Origin: Limanda limanda
Taxonomy: Eukaryota > Chordata > Actinopteri > Pleuronectiformes > Pleuronectidae
Assembly: GCF_963576545.1 (NCBI RefSeq)
Contig: NW_026870560.1
Coordinates: 560,501-624,500, forward strand
Direction: 5' to 3'
Length of the DNA: 64,000 nucleotides
In this document: positions 11,501 to 24,985 of the stretch, piece after piece
Numbering within the stretch: the first letter of the stretch is position 1
How the letters are laid out: each line of letters starts with the position of its first letter
Program-made: the position numbers and the translations under genes
The notes under the pieces: model-generated
Told to the model about the DNA's origin: nothing
What the model saw: the letters and a program-made list of their open reading frames with translations, nothing else
Database searches by the model: none

Positions 11501-12614
11501 GACCTTCACAAAAAAAGTTATTCAAGAATATCTCCTCAGATTTGGGGGAATTTCGTCGGTCGACCTCTTCCGAAGGTCGTACAAGCTCGGGGATGGTACC
11601 AATCGATCCGCAGGACCCAAATTAGTCCAGATGCAACCACTTTCCAAGTCTCTCCGACCTTCACAAAAAAAGTTATTCAAGAATATCTCTTTCTCCTATG
11701 TGCTTTCATCCCTAACCCTAACCCTAACCCTTCCGAAAGTCGGAGAAGCTCAAGGATGGTACCGATCGATGCGCGCTACCCCATTTAGTGGGGGTAGAGC
11801 CTACTTGCAAGTCTCTCCGACCTTCACAAAAAAAGTTATTCAAGAATATCTCTTTCTCCTATGTGCTTTCATCCCTAACCCTAACCCTAACCCTTCCGAA
11901 AGTCGGAGAAGCTCAAGGATGGTACCGATCGATGCGCGCTACCCCATTTAGTGGGGGTAGAGCCTACTTGCAAGTCTCTCCGACCTTCACAAAAAAAGTT
12001 ATTCAAGAATATCTCTTTCTCCTATGTGCTTTCATCCCTAACCCTAACCCTAACCCTTCCGAAAGTCGGAGAAGCTCAAGGATGGTACCGATCGATGCGC
12101 GCTACCACATTTAGTGGGGGTAGAGCCTACTTGCAAGTCTCTCCGACCTTCACAAAAAAAGTTATTCAAGAATATCTCTTTCTCCTATGTGCTTTCATCC
12201 CTAACCCTAACCCTAACCCTTCCGAAAGTCGGAGAAGCTCAAGGATGGTACCGATCGATGCGCGCAACCCCATTTAGTGGGGGTAGAGCCTACTTGCAAG
12301 TCTCTCCGACCTTCACAAAAAAAGTAATTCAAGAATATCTCCTCAGATTTGGGGGAATTTCGTCGGTCGACCTCTTCCGAAGGTCGTACAAGCTCGGGGA
12401 TGGTACCAATCGATCCGCAGGACCCAAATTAGTCCAGATGCAACCACTTTCCAAGTCTCTCCGACCTTCACAAAAAAAGTTATTCAAGAATATCTCTTTC
12501 TCCTATGTGCTTTCATCCCTAACCCTAACCCTAACCCTTCCGAAAGTCGGAGAAGCTCAAGGATGGTACCGATCGATGCGCGCTACCCCATTTAGTGGGG
12601 GTAGAGCCTACTTG
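5545..12614 (+). repeat. 7,070-bp higher-order block, copy 1
   Basis: From landmark 5,851 the B-to-B spacings run 481, 318, 481, 807, 807, 807, 312, 807, 318, 481, 807, 644. The same order, apart from the last value, follows from 12,921. Rare variants are shared at exactly +7,070: GACGTTCAC (7,164), CCCCAACCC (7,377), GGGGGCAG (8,256 and 10,182), CTCTCAGACC (about 9,892), ATCGATTCGC (11,122) and ACCACA (12,105). I noticed one mismatch, CATTTTCC at about 6,501 against CACTTTCC at 13,571. Left homology starts where a B body gives way to the core at 5,545. Confidence 0.93.
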
Positions 12615-15600
12615 CAAGTCTCTCCGACCTTCACAAAAAAAGTTATTCAAGAATATCTCTTTCTCCTATGTGCTTTCATCCCTAACCCTAACCCTAACCC
12701 TTCCGAAAGTCGGAGAAGCTCAAGGATGGTACCGATCGATGCGCGTTACCCCATTTAGTGGGGGTAGAGCCTACTTGCAAGTCTCTCCGACCTTCACAAA
12801 AAAAGTTATTCAAGAATATCTCTTTCTCCTATGTGCTTTCATCCCTAACCCTAACCCTAACCCTTCCGAAAGTCGGAGAAGCTCAAGGATGGTACCGATC
12901 GATGCGCGCAACCCCATTTAGTGGGGGTAGAGCCTACTTGCAAGTCTCTCCGACCTTCACAAAAAAAGTAATTCAAGAATATCTCCTCAGATTTGGGGGA
13001 ATTTCGTCGGTCGACCTCTTCCGAAGGTCGTACAAGCTCGGGGATGGTACCAATCGATCCGCAGGACCCAAATTAGTCCAGATGCAACCACTTTCCAAGT
13101 CTCTCCGACCTTCACAAAAAAAGTTATTCAAGAATATCTCTTTCTCCTATGTGCTTTCATCCCTAACCCTAACCCTAACCCTTCCGAAAGTCGGAGAAGC
13201 TCAAGGATGGTACCGATCGATGCGCGCTACCCCATTTAGTGGGGGTAGAGCCTACTTGCAAGTCTCTCCGACCTTCACAAAAAAAGTTATTCAAGAATAT
13301 CTCTTTCTCCTATGTGCTTTCATCCCTAACCCTAACCCTAACCCTTCCGAAAGTCGGAGAAGCTCAAGGATGGTACCGATCGATGCGCGCAACCCCATTT
13401 AGTGGGGGTAGAGCCTACTTGCAAGTCTCTCCGACCTTCACAAAAAAAGTTATTCAAGAATATCTCCTCAGATTTGGGGGAATTTCGTCGGTCGACCTCT
13501 TCCGAAGGTCGTACAAGCTCGGGGATGGTACCAATCGATCTGCAGGACCCAAATTAGTCCAGATGCAACCACTTTCCAAGTCTCTCCGACCTTCACAAAA
13601 AAAGTTATTCAAGAATATTTCTTTCTCCTATGTGCTTTCATCCCTAACCCTAACCCTAACCCTTCCGAAAGTCGGAGAAGCTCAAGGATGGTACCGATCG
13701 ATGCGCGCTACCCCATTTAGTGGGGGTAGAGCCTACTTGCAAGTCTCTCCGACCTTCACAAAAAAAGTTATTCAAGAATATCTCCTCAGATTTGGGGGAA
13801 TTTCGTCGGTCGACCTCTTCCGAAGGTCGTACAAGCTCGGGGATGGTACCAATCGATCCGCAGGACCCAAATTAGTCCAGATGCAACCACTTTCCAAGTC
13901 TCTCCGACCTTCACAAAAAAAGTTATTCAAGAATATCTCTTTCTCCTATGTGCTTTCATCCCTAACCCTAACCCTAACCCTTCCGAAAGTCGGAGAAGCT
14001 CAAGGATGGTACCGATCGATGCGCGCTACCCCATTTAGTGGGGGTAGAGCCTACTTGCAAGTCTCTCCGACCTTCACAAAAAAAGTTATTCAAGAATATC
14101 TCTTTCTCCTATGTGCTTTCATCCCTAACCCTAACCCTAACCCTTCCGAAAGTCGGAGAAGCTCAAGGATGGTACCGATCGATGCGCGCAACCCCATTTA
14201 GTGGGGGTAGAGCCTACTTGCAAGTCTCTCCGACGTTCACAAAAAAAGTTATTCAAGAATATCTCCTCAGATTTGGGGGAATTTCGTCGGTCGACCTCTT
14301 CCGAAGGTCGTACAAGCTCGGGGATGGTACCAATCGATCCGCAGGACCCAAATTAGTCCAGATGCAACCACTTTCCAAGTCTCTCCGACCTTCACAAAAA
14401 AAGTTATTCAAGAATATCTCTTTCTTCTATGTGCTTTCATCCCTAACCCCAACCCTAACCCTTCCGAAAGTCGGAGAAGCTCAAGGATGGTACCGATCGA
14501 TGCGCGCTACCCCATTTAGTGGGGGTAGAGCCTACTTGCAAGTCTCTCCGACCTTCACAAAAAAAGTTATTCAAGAATATCTCTTTCTCCTATGTGCTTT
14601 CATCCCTAACCCTAACCCTAACCCTTCCGAAAGTCGGAGAAGCTCAAGGATGGTACCGATCGATGCGCGCTACCCCATTTAGTGGGGGTAGAGCCTACTT
14701 GCAAGTCTCTCCGACCTTCACAAAAAAAGTTATTCAAGAATATCTCTTTCTCCTATGTGCTTTCATCCCTAACCCTAACCCTAACCCTTCCGAAAGTCGG
14801 AGAAGCTCAAGGATGGTACCGATCGATGCGCGCTACCCCATTTAGTGGGGGTAGAGCCTACTTGCAAGTCTCTCCGACCTTCACAAAAAAAGTTATTCAA
14901 GAATATCTCTTTCTCCTATGTGCTTTCATCCCTAACCCTAACCCTAACCCTTCCGAAAGTCGGAGAAGCTCAAGGATGGTACCGATCGATGCGCGCAACC
15001 CCATTTAGTGGGGGTAGAGCCTACTTGCAAGTCTCTCCGACCTTCACAAAAAAAGTTATTCAAGAATATCTCCTCAGATTTGGGGGAATTTCGTCGGTCG
15101 ACCTCTTTCGAAGGTCGTACAAGCTCGGGGATGGTACCAATCGATCCGCAGGACCCAAATTAGTCCAGATGCAACCACTTTCCAAGTCTCTCCGACCTTC
15201 ACAAAAAAAGTTATTCAAGAATATCTCTTTCTCCTATGTGCTTTCATCCCTAACCCTAACCCTAACCCTTCCGAAAGTCGGAGAAGCTCAAGGATGGTAC
15301 CGATCGATGCGCGCTACCCCATTTAGTGGGGGCAGAGCCTACTTGCAAGTCTCTCCGACCTTCACAAAAAAAGTTATTCAAGAATATCTCTTTCTCCTAT
15401 GTGCTTTCATCCCTAACCCTAACCCTAACCCTTCCGAAAGTCGGAGAAGCTCAAGGATGGTACCGATCGATGCGCGCTACCCCATTTAGTGGGGGTAGAG
15501 CCTACTTGCAAGTCTCTCCGACCTTCACAAAAAAAGTTATTCAAGAATATCTCTTTCTCCTATGTGCTTTCATCCCTAACCCTAACCCTAACCCTTCCGA

Positions 15601-18600
15601 AAGTCGGAGAAGCTCAAGGATGGTACCGATCGATGCGCGCTACCCCATTTAGTGGGGGTAGAGCCTACTTGCAAGTCTCTCCGACCTTCACAAAAAAAGT
15701 TATTCAAGAATATCTCTTTCTCCTATGTGCTTTCATCCCTAACCCTAACCCTAACCCTTCCGAAAGTCGGAGAAGCTCAAGGATGGTACTGATCGATGCG
15801 CGCAACCCCATTTAGTGGGGGTAGAGCCTACTTGCAAGTCTCTCCGACCTTCACAAAAAAAGTTATTCAAGAATATCTCCTCAGATTTGGGGGAATTTCG
15901 TCGGTCGACCTCTTTCGAAGGTCGTACAAGCTCGGGGATGGTACCAATCGATCCGCAGGACCCAAATTAGTCCAGATGCAACCACTTTCCAAGTCTCTCC
16001 GACCTTCACAAAAAAAGTTATTCAAGAATATCTCTTTCTCCTATGTGCTTTCATCCCTAACCCTAACCCTAACCCTTCCGAAAGTCGGAGAAGCTCAAGG
16101 ATGGTACCGATCGATGCGCGTTACCCCATTTAGTGGGGGTAGAGCCTACTTGCAAGTCTCTCCGACCTTCACAAAAAAAGTTATTCAAGAATATCTCTTT
16201 CTCCTATGTGCTTTCATCCCTAACCCTAACCCTAACCCTTCCGAAAGTCGGAGAAGCTCAAGGATGGTACCGATCGATGCGCGCAACCCCATTTAGTGGG
16301 GGTAGAGCCTACTTGCAAGTCTCTCCGACCTTCACAAAAAAAGTTATTCAAGAATATCTCTTTCTCCTATGTGCTTTCATCCCTAACCCTAACCCTAACC
16401 CTTCCGAAAGTCGGAGAAGCTCAAGGATGGTACCGATCGATGCGCGCTACCCCATTTAGTGGGGGTAGAGCCTACTTGCAAGTCTCTCCGACCTTCACAA
16501 AAAAAGTTATTCAAGAATATCTCTTTCTCCTATGTGCTTTCATCCCTAACCCTAACCCTAACCCTTCCGAAAGTCGGAGAAGCTCAAGGATGGTACCGAT
16601 CGATGCGCGCAACCCCATTTAGTGGGGGTAGAGCCTACTTGCAAGTCTCTCCGACCTTCACAAAAAAAGTTATTCAAGAATATCTCCTCAGATTTGGGGG
16701 AATTTCGTCGGTCGACCTCTTTCGAAGGTCGTACAAGCTCGGGGATGGTACCAATCGATCCGCAGGACCCAAATTAGTCCAGATGCAACCACTTTCCAAG
16801 TCTCTCCGACCTTCACAAAAAAAGTTATTCAAGAATATCTCTTTCTCCTATGTGCTTTCATCCCTAACCCTAACCCTTCCGAAAGTCGGAGAAGCTCAAG
16901 GATGGTACCGATCGATGCGCGCTACCCCATTTAGTGGGGGTAGAGCCTACTTGCAAGTCTCTCAGACCTTCACAAAAAAAGTTATTCAAGAATATCTCCT
17001 CAGATTTGGGGGAATTTCGTCGGTCGACCTCTTCCGAAGGTCGTACAAGCTCGGGGATGGTACCAATCGATCCGCAGGACCCAAATTAGTCCAGATGCAA
17101 CCACTTTCCAAGTCTCTCCGACCTTCACAAAAAAAGTTATTCAAGAATATCTCTTTCTCCTATGTGCTTTCATCCCTAACCCTAACCCTAACCCTTCCGA
17201 AAGTCGGAGAAGCTCAAGGATGGTACTGATCGATGCGCGCTACCCCATTTAGTGGGGGCAGAGCCTACTTGCAAGTCTCTCCGACCTTCACAAAAAAAGT
17301 TATTCAAGAATATCTCTTTCTCCTATGTGCTTTCATCCCTAACCCTAACCCTAACCCTTCCGAAAGTCGGAGAAGCTCAAGGATGGTACCGATCGATGCG
17401 CGCTACCCCATTTAGTGGGGGTAGAGCCTACTTGCAAGTCTCTCCGACCTTCACAAAAAAAGTTATTCAAGAATATCTCTTTCTCCTATGTGCTTTCATC
17501 CCTAACCCTAACCCTAACCCTTCCGAAAGTCGGAGAAGCTCAAGGATGGTACCGATCGATGCGCGCTACCCCATTTAGTGGGGGTAGAGCCTACTTGCAA
17601 GTCTCTCCGACCTTCACAAAAAAAGTTATTCAAGAATATCTCTTTCTCCTATGTGCTTTCATCCCTAACCCTAACCCTAACCCTTCCGAAAGTCGGAGAA
17701 GCTCAAGGATGGTACCGATCGATGCGCGCAACCCCATTTAGTGGGGGTAGAGCCTACTTGCAAGTCTCTCCGACCTTCACAAAAAAAGTTATTCAAGAAT
17801 ATCTCCTCAGATTTGGGGGAATTTCGTCGGTCGACCTCTTCCGAAGGTCGTACAAGCTCGGGGATGGTACCAATCGATCCGCAGGACCCAAATTAGTCCA
17901 GATGCAACCACTTTCCAAGTCTCTCCGACCTTCACAAAAAAAGTTATTCAAGAATATCTCTTTCTCCTATGTGCTTTCATCCCTAACCCTAACCCTAACC
18001 CTTCCGAAAGTCGGAGAAGCTCAAGGATGGTACCGATCGATGCGCGCTACCCCATTTAGTGGGGGTAGAGCCTACTTGCAAGTCTCTCCGACCTTCACAA
18101 AAAAAGTTATTCAAGAATATCTCCTCAGATTTGGGGGAATTTCGTCGGTCGACCTCTTCCGAAGGTCGTACAAGCTCGGGGATGGTACCAATCGATTCGC
18201 AGGACCCAAATTAGTCCAGATGCAACCACTTTCCAAGTCTCTCCGACCTTCACAAAAAAAGTTATTCAAGAATATCTCTTTCTCCTATGTGCTTTCATCC
18301 CTAACCCTAACCCTAACCCTTCCGAAAGTCGGAGAAGCTCAAGGATGGTACCGATCGATGCGCGCTACCCCATTTAGTGGGGGTAGAGCCTACTTGCAAG
18401 TCTCTCCGACCTTCACAAAAAAAGTTATTCAAGAATATCTCTTTCTCCTATGTGCTTTCATCCCTAACCCTAACCCTAACCCTTCCGAAAGTCGGAGAAG
18501 CTCAAGGATGGTACCGATCGATGCGCGCAACCCCATTTAGTGGGGGTAGAGCCTACTTGCAAGTCTCTCCGACCTTCACAAAAAAAGTTATTCAAGAATA

Positions 18601-19684
18601 TCTCCTCAGATTTGGGGGAATTTCGTCGGTCGACCTCTTCCGAAGGTCGTACAAGCTCGGGGATGGTACCAATCGATCCGCAGGACCCAAATTAGTCCAG
18701 ATGCAACCACTTTCCAAGTCTCTCCGACCTTCACAAAAAAAGTTATTCAAGAATATCTCTTTCTCCTATGTGCTTTCATCCCTAACCCTAACCCTAACCC
18801 TTCCGAAAGTCGGAGAAGCTCAAGGATGGTACCGATCGATGCGCGCTACCCCATTTAGTGGGGGTAGAGCCTACTTGCAAGTCTCTCCGACCTTCACAAA
18901 AAAAGTTATTCAAGAATATCTCTTTCTCCTATGTGCTTTCATCCCTAACCCTAACCCTAACCCTTCCGAAAGTCGGAGAAGCTCAAGGATGGTACCGATC
19001 GATGCGCGCTACCCCATTTAGTGGGGGTAGAGCCTACTTGCAAGTCTCTCCGACCTTCACAAAAAAAGTTATTCAAGAATATCTCTTTCTCCTATGTGCT
19101 TTCATCCCTAACCCTAACCCTAACCCTTCCGAAAGTCGGAGAAGCTCAAGGATGGTACCGATCGATGCGCGCTACCACATTTAGTGGGGGTAGAGCCTAC
19201 TTGCAAGTCTCTCCGACCTTCACAAAAAAAGTTATTCAAGAATATCTCTTTCTCCTATGTGCTTTCATCCCTAACCCTAACCCTAACCCTTCCGAAAGTC
19301 GGAGAAGCTCAAGGATGGTACCGATCGATGCGCGCAACCCCATTTAGTGGGGGTAGAGCCTACTTGCAAGTCTCTCCGACCTTCACAAAAAAAGTAATTC
19401 AAGAATATCTCCTCAGATTTGGGGGAATTTCGTCGGTCGACCTCTTCCGAAGGTCGTACAAGCTCGGGGATGGTACCAATCGATCCGCAGGACCCAAATT
19501 AGTCCAGATGCAACCACTTTCCAAGTCTCTCCGACCTTCACAAAAAAAGTTATTCAAGAATATCTCTTTCTCCTATGTGCTTTCATCCCTAACCCTAACC
19601 CTAACCCTTCCGAAAGTCGGAGAAGCTCAAGGATGGTACCGATCGATGCGCGCTACCCCATTTAGTGGGGGTAGAGCCTACTTG
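12615..19684 (+). repeat. 7,070-bp higher-order block, copy 2
   Basis: Direct tandem copy of 5,545-12,614. Homology runs on to about 19,814, where GCGCGTTACC (12,741-12,750) is replaced by GCGCGCAACC and the following monomer is B rather than A. Shared diagnostic variants lie at 14,234, 14,447, 15,326, 16,962, 17,252, 18,192 and 19,175. Near identity means either a very recent duplication or an assembly duplication. Confidence 0.93.
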
Positions 19685-22600
19685 CAAGTCTCTCCGACCT
19701 TCACAAAAAAAGTTATTCAAGAATATCTCTTTCTCCTATGTGCTTTCATCCCTAACCCTAACCCTAACCCTTCCGAAAGTCGGAGAAGCTCAAGGATGGT
19801 ACCGATCGATGCGCGCAACCCCATTTAGTGGGGGTAGAGCCTACTTGCAAGTCTCTCCGACCTTCACAAAAAAAGTTATTCAAGAATATCTCCTCAGATT
19901 TGGGGGAATTTCGTCGGTCGACCTCTTCCGAAGGTCGTACAAGCTCGGGGATGGTACCAATCGATCTGCAGGACCCAAATTAGTCCAGATGCAACCACTT
20001 TCCAAGTCTCTCCGACCTTCACAAAAAAAGTTATTCAAGAATATCTCTTTCTCCTATGTGCTTTCATCCCTAACCCTAACCCTAACCCTTCCGAAAGTCG
20101 GAGAAGCTCAAGGATGGTACCGATCGATGCGCGTTACCCCATTTAGTGGGGGTAGAGCCTACTTGCAAGTCTCTCCGACCTTCACAAAAAAAGTTATTCA
20201 AGAATATCTCTTTCTCCTATGTGCTTTCATCCCTAACCCTAACCCTAACCCTTCCGAAAGTCGGAGAAGCTCAAGGATGGTACCGATCGATGCGCGCAAC
20301 CCCATTTAGTGGGGGTAGAGCCTACTTGCAAGTCTCTCCGACCTTCACAAAAAAAGTAATTCAAGAATATCTCCTCAGATTTGGGGGAATTTCGTCGGTC
20401 GACCTCTTCCGAAGGTCGTACAAGCTCGGGGATGGTACCAATCGATCCGCAGGACCCAAATTAGTCCAGATGCAACCACTTTCCAAGTCTCTCCGACCTT
20501 CACAAAAAAAGTTATTCAAGAATATCTCTTTCTCCTATGTGCTTTCATCCCTAACCCTAACCCTAACCCTTCCGAAAGTCGGAGAAGCTCAAGGATGGTA
20601 CCGATCGATGCGCGCTACCCCATTTAGTGGGGGTAGAGCCTACTTGCAAGTCTCTCCGACCTTCACAAAAAAAGTTATTCAAGAATATCTCTTTCTCCTA
20701 TGTGCTTTCATCCCTAACCCTAACCCTAACCCTTCCGAAAGTCGGAGAAGCTCAAGGATGGTACCGATCGATGCGCGCAACCCCATTTAGTGGGGGTAGA
20801 GCCTACTTGCAAGTCTCTCCGACCTTCACAAAAAAAGTTATTCAAGAATATCTCCTCAGATTTGGGGGAATTTCGTCGGTCGACCTCTTTCGAAGGTCGT
20901 ACAAGCTCGGGGATGGTACCAATCGATCCGCAGGACCCAAATTAGTCCAGATGCAACCACTTTCCAAGTCTCTCCGACCTTCACAAAAAAAGTTATTCAA
21001 GAATATCTCTTTCTCCTATGTGCTTTCATCCCTAACCCTAACCCTAACCCTTCCGAAAGTCGGAGAAGCTCAAGGATGGTACCGATCGATGCGCGCTACC
21101 CCATTTAGTGGGGGTAGAGCCTACTTGCAAGTCTCTCCGACCTTCACAAAAAAAGTTATTCAAGAATATCTCCTCAGATTTGGGGGAATTTCGTCGGTCG
21201 ACCTCTTCCGAAGGTCGTACAAGCTCGGGGATGGTACCAATCGATCCGCAGGACCCAAATTAGTCCAGATGCAACCACTTTCCAAGTCTCTCCGACCTTC
21301 ACAAAAAAAGTTATTCAAGAATATCTCTTTCTCCTATGTGCTTTCATCCCTAACCCTAACCCTAACCCTTCCGAAAGTCGGAGAAGCTCAAGGATGGTAC
21401 CGATCGATGCGCGCTACCCCATTTAGTGGGGGTAGAGCCTACTTGCAAGTCTCTCCGACCTTCACAAAAAAAGTTATTCAAGAATATCTCTTTCTCCTAT
21501 GTGCTTTCATCCCTAACCCTAACCCTAACCCTTCCGAAAGTCGGAGAAGCTCAAGGATGGTACCGATCGATGCGCGCAACCCCATTTAGTGGGGGTAGAG
21601 CCTACTAGCAAGTCTCTCCGACCTTCACAAAAAAAGTTATTCAAGAATATCTCCTCAGATTTGGGGGAATTTCGTCGGTCGACCTCTTCCGAAGGTCGTA
21701 CAAGCTCGGGGATGGTACCAATCGATCCGCAGGACCCAAATTAGTCCAGATGCAACCACTTTCCAAGTCTCTCCGACCTTCACAAAAAAAGTTATTCAAG
21801 AATATCTCTTTCTCCTATGTGCTTTCATCCCTAACCCTAACCCTAACCCTTCCGAAAGTCGGAGAAGCTCAAGGATGGTACCGATCGATGCGCGCTACCC
21901 CATTTAGTGGGGGTAGAGCCTACTTGCAAGTCTCTCCGACCTTCACAAAAAAAGTTATTCAAGAATATCTCTTTCTCCTATGTGCTTTCATCCCTAACCC
22001 TAACCCTAACCCTTCCGAAAGTCGGAGAAGCTCAAGGATGGTACCGATCGATGCGCGCAACCCCATTTAGTGGGGGTAGAGCCTACTAGCAAGTCTCTCC
22101 GACCTTCACAAAAAAAGTTATTCAAGAATATCTCCTCAGATTTGGGGGAATTTCGTCGGTCGACCTCTTCCGAAGGTCGTACAAGCTCGGGGATGGTACC
22201 AATCGATCCGCAGGACCCAAATTAGTCCAGATGCAACCACTTTCCAAGTCTCTCCGACCTTCACAAAAAAAGTTATTCAAGAATATCTCTTTCTCCTATG
22301 TGCTTTCATCCCTAACCCTAACCCTAACCCTTCCGAAAGTCGGAGAAGCTCAAGGATGGTACCGATCGATGCGCGCTACCCCATTTAGTGGGGGTAGAGC
22401 CTACTTGCAAGTCTCTCCGACCTTCACAAAAAAAGTTATTCAAGAATATCTCTTTCTCCTATGTGCTTTCATCCCTAACCCTAACCCTAACCCTTCCGAA
22501 AGTCGGAGAAGCTCAAGGATGGTACCGATCGATGCGCGCTACCCCATTTAGTGGGGGTAGAGCCTACTTGCAAGTCTCTCCGACCTTCACAAAAAAAGTT

Positions 22601-23844
22601 ATTCAAGAATATCTCTTTCTCCTATGTGCTTTCATCCCTAACCCTAACCCTAACCCTTCCGAAAGTCGGAGAAGCTCAAGGATGGTACCGATCGATGCGC
22701 GCTACCACATTTAGTGGGGGTAGAGCCTACTTGCAAGTCTCTCCGACCTTCACAAAAAAAGTTATTCAAGAATATCTCTTTCTCCTATGTGCTTTCATCC
22801 CTAACCCTAACCCTAACCCTTCCGAATGTCGGAGAAGCTCAAGGATGGTACCGATCGATGCGCGCAACCCCATTTAGTGGGGGTAGAGCCTACTTGCAAG
22901 TCTCTCCGACCTTCACAAAAAAAGTAATTCAAGAATATCTCCTCAGATTTGGGGGAATTTCGTCGGTCGACCTCTTCCGAAGGTCGTACAAGCTCGGGGA
23001 TGGTACCAATCGATCCGCAGGACCCAAATTAGTCCAGATGCAACCACTTTCCAAGTCTCTCCGACCTTCACAAAAAAAGTTATTCAAGAATATCTCTTTC
23101 TCCTATGTGCTTTCATCCCTAACCCTAACCCTAACCCTTCCGAAAGTCGGAGAAGCTCAAGGATGGTACCGATCGATGCGCGCTACCCCATTTAGTGGGG
23201 GTAGAGCCTACTTGCAAGTCTCTCCGACCTTCACAAAAAAAGTTATTCAAGAATATCTCTTTCTCCTATGTGCTTTCATCCCTAACCCTAACCCTAACCC
23301 TTCCGAAAGTCGGAGAAGCTCAAGGATGGTACCGATCGATGCGCGCAACCCCATTTAGTGGGGGTAGAGCCTACTTGCAAGTCTCTCCGACCTTCACAAA
23401 AAAAGTTATTCAAGAATATCTCCTCAGATTTGGGGGAATTTCGTTGGTCGACCTCTTTCGAAGGTCGTACAAGCTCGGGGATGGTACCAATCGATCCGCA
23501 GGACCCAAATTAGTCCAGATGCAACCACTTTCCAAGTCTCTCCGACCTTCACAAAAAAAGTTATTCAAGAATATCTCTTTCTCCTATGTGCTTTCATCCC
23601 TAACCCTAACCCTTCCGAAAGTCGGAGAAGCTCAAGGATGGTACCGATCGATGCGCGCTACCCCATTTAGTGGGGGTAGAGCCTACTTGCAAGTCTCTCA
23701 GACCTTCACAAAAAAAGTTATTCAAGAATATCTCCTCAGATTTGGGGGAATTTCGTCGGTCGACCTCTTCCGAAGGTCGTACAAGCTCGGGGATGGTACC
23801 AATCGATCCGCAGGACCCAAATTAGTCCAGATGCAACCACTTTC
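19685..23844 (+). repeat. Partial relatives of the 7,070-bp block
   Basis: Modules of 481, 481, 481, 318, 481, 481, 807, 481 and 312 bp echo but do not repeat the preceding block. 22,714-23,195 matches 19,184-19,665 including the ACCACA variant. The short-A plus CTCTCAGACC plus B haplotype recurs at 23,670. One core variant, CCTACTAGC for CCTACTTGC, occurs only here (21,603 and 22,084), 481 bp apart, marking a local AAB duplication. Confidence 0.85.
21590..22551 (+). repeat. 481-bp BAA tandem duplication marked by CCTACTAGC
   Basis: Two successive modules (21,590-22,070 and 22,071-22,551) each begin with the rare TACTAGC at the A-to-core boundary, seen nowhere else in the window. This is a single-module duplication, the smallest common exchange event in the array. 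Confidence 0.85.
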
Positions 23845-24985
23845 CAAGTCTCTCCGACCTTCACAAAAAAAGTTATTCAAGAATATCTCTTTCTCCTATG
23901 TGCTTTCATCCCTAACCCTAACCCTAACCCTTCCGAAAGTCGGAGAAGCTCAAGGATGGTACCGATAAATGCGCGCTACCCCATTTAGTGGGGGCAGAGC
24001 CTACTTGCAAGTCTCTCCGACCTTCACAAAAAAAGTTATTCAAGAATATCTCTTTCTCCTATGTGCTTTCATCCCTAACCCTAACCCTAACCCTTCCAAA
24101 AGTCGGAGAAGCTCAAGGATGGTACCGATCGATGCGCGCTACCCCATTTAGTGGGGGTAGAGCCTACTTGCAAGTCTCTCCGACCTTCACAAAAAAAGTT
24201 ATTCAAGAATATCTGTTTCTCCTATGTGCTTTCATCCCTAACCCTAACCCTAACCCTTCCGAAAGTCGGAGAAGCTCAAGGATGGTACCGATCGATGCGC
24301 GCTACCCCATTTAGTGGGGGTAGAGCCTACTTGCAAGTCTCTCCGACCTTCACAAAAAAAGTTATTCAAGAATATCTCTTTCTCCTATGTGCTTTCATCC
24401 CTAACCCTAACCCTAACCCTTCCGAAAGTCGGAGAAGCTCAAGGATGGTACCGATAAATGCGCGCTACCCCATTTAGTGGGGGCAGAGCCTACTTGCAAG
24501 TCTCTCCGACCTTCACAAAAAAAGTTATTCAAGAATATCTCTTTCTCCTATGTGCTTTCATCCCTAACCCTAACCCTAACCCTTCCAAAAGTCGGAGAAG
24601 CTCAAGGATGGTACCGATCGATGCGCGCTACCCCATTTAGTGGGGGTAGAGCCTACTTGCAAGTCTCTCCGACCTTCACAAAAAAAGTTATTCAAGAATA
24701 TCTGTTTCTCCTATGTGCTTTCATCCCTAACCCTAACCCTAACCCTTCCGAAAGTCGGAGAAGCTCAAGGATGGTACCGATCGATGCGCGCTACCCCATT
24801 TAGTGGGGGTAGAGCCTACTTGCAAGTCTCTCCGACCTTCACAAAAAAAGTTATTCAAGAATATCTCTTTCTCCTATGTGCTTTCATCCCTAACCCTAAC
24901 CCTAACCCTTCCGAAAGTCGGAGAAGCTCAAGGATGGTACCGATCGATGCGCGCAACCCCATTTAGTGGGGGTAGAGCCTACTTG
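23845..24985 (+). repeat. Seven-A run containing a 489-bp (3 x A) tandem duplication
   Basis: Seven A copies lie between B bodies at 23,735 and 25,031. Variants CCGATAAATG (about 23,963 and 24,452), GGGGGCAG (23,988 and 24,477), CCAAAAGTCGG (about 24,096 and 24,585) and ATCTGTTTC (about 24,213 and 24,702) each recur at +489. A three-A unit was therefore duplicated. The combination of ATAAATG and ATCTGTTTC is confined to this segment. Confidence 0.9.
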
